The translations under genes and the position numbers were made by a program. Shown piece by piece: positions 58,789 to 64,000 of a DNA stretch of 64,000 nt; within the stretch, counting starts at the first letter, position 1; each line of letters begins with the position of its first letter. The notes under the pieces are model-generated. The model was not told where the DNA came from and searched no databases. It was given only the letters and a program-made list of their open reading frames with translations. The DNA is from an uncultured Clostridia bacterium (GTDB taxonomy: Bacteria > Bacillota > Clostridia > TANB77 > CAG-508), in assembly GCA_944386755.1 (NCBI GenBank), contig CALXCF010000006.1:21520-85519 (forward strand), read 5' to 3'.

Positions 58789-59796
58789 TTATAGTCCAGT
58801 TTCTTCATGATACTCATTCAATCTTTCTTGATAAACACTATTTACAGTTTCATCATTTCTATAATCAGTCAAATCAAAATCCTCTTGTAAAATCTTTGCA
58901 AAATACTTACTTAACTTTGTTGCACCATACAAATTCAAATGTAATCCGCTATCATAAGTATCTTGCGTATAGTCTATACCAATTTCTTCGACATTGTCAA
59001 GAAAATTAATAAATTTTAAATCATTCCTATTTGCATAATTCTCAATTTGAGCATCATACTCATCATACCAGAAAGGATAAACACTAGGAGCTTTAATAAG
59101 AACAAGCTCTATACCATTTTCTTTACACAAAGCAGTCATTTTATCCAAATAACTATAAGTAATATCTGAAAATTGATAATTAGATAATCTTCTCTTAGTT
59201 GGTAAAGACTCAACAGGTTTAACATTTTTATTAATTAAAAATCCATTATATGTATTCTTTTTCTCTTTGAACAAATATTCAAAATCCTCTTTTGTCAATT
59301 GGTCAAATCTTGAATGATATCTCAATATTGGAAAAATATATGATGCCATATTTTCTTCATCTGTCATAGATGCCTTTATCATCTTATACTTTTGCTTAGA
59401 CCATTTCATTTTATCCAAAGTCAATCTGTTATATGCTTCACTAACAGGCTTATCATACCTCATAGCATTTACATTAAACACTACAACCTTTGGCTTTTCA
59501 TATTTCAAAGTTTCTTCTAAAATGTAATATGACTGCCATAAAAGTTGTTGAGATGACCCCCTAACATATGATGTAATTCCGGTTTCTTCATATATTACCA
59601 TTGGTGAAAAGTTTGCATATACTTCACAATCTCCAATGAAAATAACTTCGTGATTTTTTTCCTCATCATAATATTGGCTAATCATACTTCCTTCAACTAA
59701 ACTATCCATATATTTTGGCATTAGTAATTTATTTGTTAAATAAAAGACAATCGTAATTAATATAAGTACAACTAATATTTTCAAAAATTTCTTCAT
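58789..59796 (-). CDS. SGNH/DltD-like partner of the MBOAT acyltransferase
   Basis: 335 residues: N-terminal membrane helix (about 5-23) and an extracytoplasmic SGNH-type fold. The first block reads FIGDCEVYANFSP, with Cys at the usual Ser position; the last block has DSGLHLNLYGATKLS with the Asp/His pair. Such proteins work with MBOAT enzymes in acylation of wall polymers (DltD, AlgX, PatB types). The Cys in place of Ser is worth noting. Confidence 0.8.
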   Translation of the reverse strand: MKKFLKILVVLILITIVFYLTNKLLMPKYMDSLVEGSMISQYYDEEKNHEVIFIGDCEVYANFSPMVIYEETGITSYVRGSSQQLLWQSYYILEETLKYEKPKVVVFNVNAMRYDKPVSEAYNRLTLDKMKWSKQKYKMIKASMTDEENMASYIFPILRYHSRFDQLTKEDFEYLFKEKKNTYNGFLINKNVKPVESLPTKRRLSNYQFSDITYSYLDKMTALCKENGIELVLIKAPSVYPFWYDEYDAQIENYANRNDLKFINFLDNVEEIGIDYTQDTYDSGLHLNLYGATKLSKYFAKILQEDFDLTDYRNDETVNSVYQERLNEYHEETGL

Positions 59797-59823
59797 ATAC
59801 TAAAACATTCCTTTTCACAAATT

Positions 59824-61164
59824 TTAAAATTTATTATAAATAAAATCACTTGCATTAAATCCAATACCATACATTCCAAAAACAAGTACTACCCAAACTA
59901 AAACTGCAAAAATAATCAATTTACGCTCTGTTGACAAATTCTTAATTTTAGAATTGATTTTCTCCCTTTTCAAATCATATGTGATTAATAATATAACAGC
60001 AATAATTAACACAATATAATTTGCTAAGTTTAATCCTAAATTAAGGATATTGCTAAACAATTCTTGATAGTTAAAAATAGTAAATACAGAGCCAATCATT
60101 TGTAAAGATTGTATAGCAGTTGGCCAAATAAAGAATGACCATAAAAATGAAACTACTAAAAATGTAACAGTAATATTTATGTACTTATTTTTAACCTTGA
60201 TGAACTTCCCAATAATTAAGAAAATTCCATGGAATAATCCCCATAAAATATAATTTACACCATGCCAAAGACCTGATAATAAGAAAACTACAATTGTATT
60301 AAAATAATTTCTTAATTTGCTACATCTGTTACCACCTAAAGGAATATACACATAATCCCTGAACCAAGAACTTAAAGAAATATGCCATCTTCTCCAAAAT
60401 TCTTGAATATTTTGAGACACATATGGATTATCAAAATTCTCTTTCAAGTTAATTTGTAGAGCCTTTGAAAATCCTAATACAATATCTATTCCACCACTAA
60501 AATCAGCATATAATTGGATTGAATATAAAAGCATTGCAAAAAGAGCAAAAGCACCATTATATTCAGAAGGATTTTGAGTAATTGCTGAAATCAGAACATT
60601 AATCCTATTAGAAATAATTAATTTCTTAAAAAATCCCCATCCAATCCTCAAAATGCCATTATATGCAGATTGAGGATTAAATTTCTTATCAGTTTCAAAT
60701 AAAGTTTTTGAAATATCATCATATCTATTAATAGGACCTATAAATAAATATGGGAAATACATTGTATATAAGAAATATTTTGCAATATTTTTTTCGGGTT
60801 TATATTTATTTCTATATACATCAATTAAATATGACACAACTTGGAAAGTATAATAGGAAACTCCAAGAGGTACAATAATATTTTTTACAAGTTCACTTTT
60901 TATAACTACTAAAATGCCTAAATTTATTACTAAAGTAACTACTAAAATTAATTTTTTATATTTGTTTTTATCAAACAATAATCCAGCAACATATGTTGTA
61001 ATTGTACTTATAACAATATAAACTAAACTTTTAACACCTAAACTTGAATAAACTAATACACTTATTATCAATAAAACATAAGGTTTGAATTTCTTAGGTG
61101 ATAAGTAATACAATATTGCTGTAATAATCATAACTCCAATAAATGCACCTGATACTAAACTCAT
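59824..61164 (-). CDS. MBOAT family O-acyltransferase (DltB/AlgI-like)
   Basis: 446 residues, about 11 membrane helices, with the MBOAT core: QEFWRRWHISLSSWFRDYVY and the catalytic His in SGLWHGVNYILWG. It moves acyl groups across the membrane to extracellular glycans. No dltA or dltC is beside it, so acetylation of a polysaccharide is more likely than D-alanylation. 27 bp upstream of the SGNH gene. Confidence 0.92.
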   Translation of the reverse strand: MSLVSGAFIGVMIITAILYYLSPKKFKPYVLLIISVLVYSSLGVKSLVYIVISTITTYVAGLLFDKNKYKKLILVVTLVINLGILVVIKSELVKNIIVPLGVSYYTFQVVSYLIDVYRNKYKPEKNIAKYFLYTMYFPYLFIGPINRYDDISKTLFETDKKFNPQSAYNGILRIGWGFFKKLIISNRINVLISAITQNPSEYNGAFALFAMLLYSIQLYADFSGGIDIVLGFSKALQINLKENFDNPYVSQNIQEFWRRWHISLSSWFRDYVYIPLGGNRCSKLRNYFNTIVVFLLSGLWHGVNYILWGLFHGIFLIIGKFIKVKNKYINITVTFLVVSFLWSFFIWPTAIQSLQMIGSVFTIFNYQELFSNILNLGLNLANYIVLIIAVILLITYDLKREKINSKIKNLSTERKLIIFAVLVWVVLVFGMYGIGFNASDFIYNKF

Positions 61165-61270
61165 AAATTACTCCTTTTATTTCAAAATTTTTACTACAAC
61201 ATTTTTACAATTCATAGCAATTAAAATAATATAGAAATCATAAAAATAGCAATGAATTGTAACACAAAAT

Positions 61271-63061
61271 TTAATTAGCTACTGGAAATTTGCTTCTATC
61301 CCAATCTCTATACTCATAACCATTAATCCTTCTAAGAGTTTCCAATCTCTTAGCATCATTCATAAATCCGACATCAGCATAAGCCCAACCTGGAGTAGGG
61401 TCAACATGCTTCCATCCACCATTTATATATACCATATTCCAATAATGAGTATAATCCAAAGCATTTACAATAATACTTTGCACACCAAGTCTTGTGAACA
61501 TTACTTGAGCAGCAGCAGCATGGATATAACAATCACCTTCATATGCTGTAAAAGCCTTCATAGCAGCAGCATTTACACTTCCTGTATTACTTGCATTATA
61601 TCTATGACTATATTTTATATTATTTCTCAAATAATTTTTAATAGCTAGTATCTTATTAGCAGTTCCTGAAACACCTGAAGTAGCTTTTGCAATAAATTCA
61701 TCAGCCTTTGCATATACATCACCAGAACTTGAAGAACTACTTGATGAACTAGATGCAGTAGACTTTTCAGAAACAACTATTTTTCTTTTTGAAGTAGTTG
61801 TATTTCCAGCTTTATCAGTAGCTGTATAAGTAGCATAATAAGTACCTGCAGTATCTAACTTAACACTACTACTATCAACAGTAAACTCAACATCGCCATC
61901 TTTACCATCTTTTGCAGTAACACCTTTTTTATAATCAGCAGTACCACCTTTAGTAACTTTTAAATCAGAAATACCTGAAAATACTGGACCTTCAGTATCT
62001 TCTTTAATTGTCAATTTTGCAGTTTGTGAAGTTTTATTACCATGACCATCAACTGCTTCAATAGTTACTTCTTGGTCACCAACAATAGAATAATCAATTT
62101 CAGTTAAAATATTTAAAGTAACACCTGCTAAATCTTCAGCTTTTTCTACAAATTGATTTGTATCTGTAATAGACTGTTCTGTATAAAGAGTAACATCTTT
62201 CAAAACTAATTCAGGAGCAATTGTATCTTGAATAGTAATCTTAGTTATTTTCTCTTGCCCATCATAAACAGATTTCAAATCATATTCGCCAATATCATAT
62301 GAATTAATTGTATCTATATCTTGTTGATTTATAGTATCTTGATACTCAGCAACATTGAATAATAAATCTTCCTTAGTTAGTTTGTTTCCATACTCTAAAA
62401 TGAATTTAGATTTAATATATGAAATATTTAATAAACATTCTTGGCTTGTCTCATTTCCATATTCATCTTTTACGATAATTAAAGGATGATATTCGCCAAA
62501 ACCATTAATTGTAACTTCATTACCTAAAGAAACTTCCATATTACTTGCATCAGTTTTTTCAGCAATAAAATCTTCAGGATTTATTTGATAATCTGTATAT
62601 CCATCAACATCTTGAAATTTAACTTGTGGAGCAGTTGTATCTTTGACATCCAAAATTGATGTATATTCTTTGTCATTTAATTTTATAGTTATTTCATAAG
62701 TTGCAACTTTGTTTAAATCTATTTGACTAATATCTGTTACAAACTCAGCATTTTCTGCGTATTTTTCATCTGTTAGGAAATCTTGGATTTTTAATTCTTG
62801 TGTGCCTAATTCAAGTTGCACATGGTCTTTTACTTTTTTACTAAATATATTGAATAAAATAATTGCTAGAATTGCTAAAATTAGAATAACAATAACTGCT
62901 ATTATAACTATTTTTGCAGTTTTGTTGTGAGATTTTGTTTGTGACTTTTTAACTTTTGTCTTTTGATTTTTGTTTTCTGGATTTTCGTTATTTGTTTCTT
63001 TTTTGCTTTTGCTTGTTTCCGTAGAGTGTTTTCCGCCATTTTTGTTTTTTAATTTATTCAT
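61271..63061 (-). CDS. surface protein with Ig-like repeats and transglutaminase domain
   Basis: 596 residues: Lys-rich cytoplasmic N-terminus, membrane helix (about 50-71), three DUF5011/Big-type repeats each starting with DTTAP, DTIAP or DTEGP, a Ser-rich linker, and a C-terminal transglutaminase-like domain (about 460-560) with Cys in EGDCYIHA, His in YTHYWNM and Asp in HVDPTPG. Possible wall-protein cross-linker or protease. Confidence 0.88.
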   Translation of the reverse strand: MNKLKNKNGGKHSTETSKSKKETNNENPENKNQKTKVKKSQTKSHNKTAKIVIIAVIVILILAILAIILFNIFSKKVKDHVQLELGTQELKIQDFLTDEKYAENAEFVTDISQIDLNKVATYEITIKLNDKEYTSILDVKDTTAPQVKFQDVDGYTDYQINPEDFIAEKTDASNMEVSLGNEVTINGFGEYHPLIIVKDEYGNETSQECLLNISYIKSKFILEYGNKLTKEDLLFNVAEYQDTINQQDIDTINSYDIGEYDLKSVYDGQEKITKITIQDTIAPELVLKDVTLYTEQSITDTNQFVEKAEDLAGVTLNILTEIDYSIVGDQEVTIEAVDGHGNKTSQTAKLTIKEDTEGPVFSGISDLKVTKGGTADYKKGVTAKDGKDGDVEFTVDSSSVKLDTAGTYYATYTATDKAGNTTTSKRKIVVSEKSTASSSSSSSSSSGDVYAKADEFIAKATSGVSGTANKILAIKNYLRNNIKYSHRYNASNTGSVNAAAMKAFTAYEGDCYIHAAAAQVMFTRLGVQSIIVNALDYTHYWNMVYINGGWKHVDPTPGWAYADVGFMNDAKRLETLRRINGYEYRDWDRSKFPVAN

Positions 63062-63193
63062 TTTGATATCATTCCTTTCTCAAGGAGCTGATTTAGTTGG
63101 AAAATATAATTTTTTCAACTTTCTCCCCTTTCGATAAAATTATATAGTAATTGAGAAAAATTTACAATATTTTTAGGGGAGAAAGGCAAGATT

Positions 63194-63841
63194 TTATAGT
63201 TTCTGACCAATATATTTTATAACACCAGCATATTGAGGAATTTGTCTTTTTTGTTCTAAGCAGTATGAGTCAGATATAAGAAGTGTTTTAAAATCGCTAA
63301 ATAAACTTAGAATCTCTTCTTTTGAAAAGAAACTAACATATGTATCATTAACTTTATTGTGTAAAATATTATTATCAAGTATTTCAAAATCAGAAGATGT
63401 AGAATATTTACTAAATTTAGGGTCTTCTAATGAAAATACGGAAATATAAACTATACCATTGTTTTTAAGATTATTTTTGATGTTTTTTATAATTTGGTAG
63501 CTGTCGTTTTTGTGTAAAAAATGTAATACATATCCAGAAAGAATAATATCATACTTATCTTTTTCTATATCAAATGTTCTAATGTCACTTTGCACCAAAT
63601 TTAATTTATTGCAAGTATTTTTACAGATTTCTAGACATTTAGTTGAATAATCTACACCAGTTACATTGAAACCTAATTCGGCTAGAGGAATAGAATTTCG
63701 ACCTTGTCCAATTCCTAAATCTAATACTTCTTTTTCAGGTACTAAATTTAAATATCTTTTTAGTTCTAAGTCTAACTTAGCTGGAAATATTGGAAAGTTT
63801 TCTTTGGATTTTTTGTCATAGTTAACAGGATTTCCTATCAT
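63194..63841 (-). CDS. class I SAM methyltransferase (TehB-like)
   Basis: 215 residues from ATG 63841 (AGGTG 6 nt upstream; a longer frame from 63934 has no site). SAM motif LDLGIGQGRNSIPLAELG (about residues 40-57), VTGVDYS and DIILSGYVLHFL. Resembles tellurite-resistance TehB-type enzymes; substrate unknown. A TTGACA at 63934-63929 (minus strand) may drive it. Confidence 0.82.
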   Translation of the reverse strand: MIGNPVNYDKKSKENFPIFPAKLDLELKRYLNLVPEKEVLDLGIGQGRNSIPLAELGFNVTGVDYSTKCLEICKNTCNKLNLVQSDIRTFDIEKDKYDIILSGYVLHFLHKNDSYQIIKNIKNNLKNNGIVYISVFSLEDPKFSKYSTSSDFEILDNNILHNKVNDTYVSFFSKEEILSLFSDFKTLLISDSYCLEQKRQIPQYAGVIKYIGQKL

Positions 63842-63930
63842 AAAATCACCTACTCTATTTTTATATAAATTATAAAGTAAAGAGATGATTTTGTAAATAA
63901 TATATATAGAGCAATTCAAAAAAGTATGTG

Positions 63931-64000
63931 TCAAGTAAATGTAGGCAATTTTTTTATCTTTTTTTCTAATTCTTTAAATGCTATTGCTTTCAACACTTTA
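63931..64000 (-). CDS. C-terminal end of a protein (partial)
   Basis: The minus strand from the right edge reads KVLKAIAFKELEKKIKKLPTFT and then a TGA at 63933-63931. The frame is open through 23 codons and the composition looks coding. Its stop overlaps the -35 of the methyltransferase promoter. Identity cannot be told. Confidence 0.35.
   Translation of the reverse strand, partial: KVLKAIAFKELEKKIKKLPTFT

Noticed and set aside
1-64000. Retrons, diversity-generating retroelements, restriction-modification islands or IS transposases
   Set aside because: No reverse transcriptase, variable-repeat pair, restriction subunit or transposase was found in any frame.

Overview
The window comes from a very AT-rich Gram-positive bacterium, most likely a spore-forming Clostridia member. 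Supporting signs are strong AGGAGG-type ribosome binding sites, consensus sigma-A promoters, ATA/AAA-rich codon use, a LytR-CpsA-Psr protein, a D-alanyl-D-alanine carboxypeptidase, ComEA and a two-gene SufC/SufB-type Fe-S system. The genus cannot be named from the sequence alone.

The centre (1732-42496, about 40.8 kb) is a temperate siphovirus prophage inserted in the 3' half of a tRNA-Arg(TCT) gene. A 40-bp direct repeat (39/40 identical) marks attL and attR, and the intact tRNA lies at the right end. Map order: integrase and CI-like repressor (leftward); divergent control region with three 17-bp operators; Cro- and Xis-like genes; many small early genes; replication (initiator with an iteron cluster inside it, then DnaB helicase); a phage sigma-like factor; DNA methyltransferase; an antisense tRNA; an ArpU/RinA-like late activator followed by a repeat-bearing late promoter; tRNA-Gln; glycosyltransferase; HNH; cos-like region; terminase; portal; protease; capsid; connectors; tail tube; tail chaperones; tape measure; Dit/Tal/baseplate/fibre; holin; amidase. 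Accessory cassettes are placed inside this plan. They are a leftward membrane gene at 5.1 kb, a self-contained promoter-gene-terminator unit and a second divergent repressor switch inside the tail module (29.7-33.4 kb), and, next to attR, a candidate type I toxin-antitoxin locus plus a Spo0E-like sporulation phosphatase.

The most unusual items are: (1) a class II (serine-like, long variable arm, G73) tRNA with anticodon UAU on the strand opposite the phage operon, with its own promoter and terminator; (2) the 29-codon hydrophobic peptide mRNA at 40.8-41.2 kb with a structured leader, a sequestered Shine-Dalgarno and a convergent antisense RNA unit; (3) three coding irregularities (an A-tract frameshift at 11.65 kb, an in-frame TGA inside HNH, and a large terminase whose best start is AUA), which mean either decay or recoding.

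Left flank: the start of a membrane protein and an AAA/DUF4143 ATPase preceded by three 33-bp repeats. Right flank: UPF0016 cation transporter, a GldA/F/G-like ABC system, YkvI-like transporter, DUF5711-like and CvpA proteins, LCP ligase, DacF-like carboxypeptidase, ComEA, a DtxR-type regulator with an iron-box-like operator followed by SufC and SufB/D, a beta-lactamase-like protein, tRNA-fMet, thioredoxin, and a leftward envelope cluster (membrane protein, SGNH protein, MBOAT acyltransferase, transglutaminase) ending in a methyltransferase. Palindromic GGGGACG-containing intergenic repeats sit at the ends of several of these genes.
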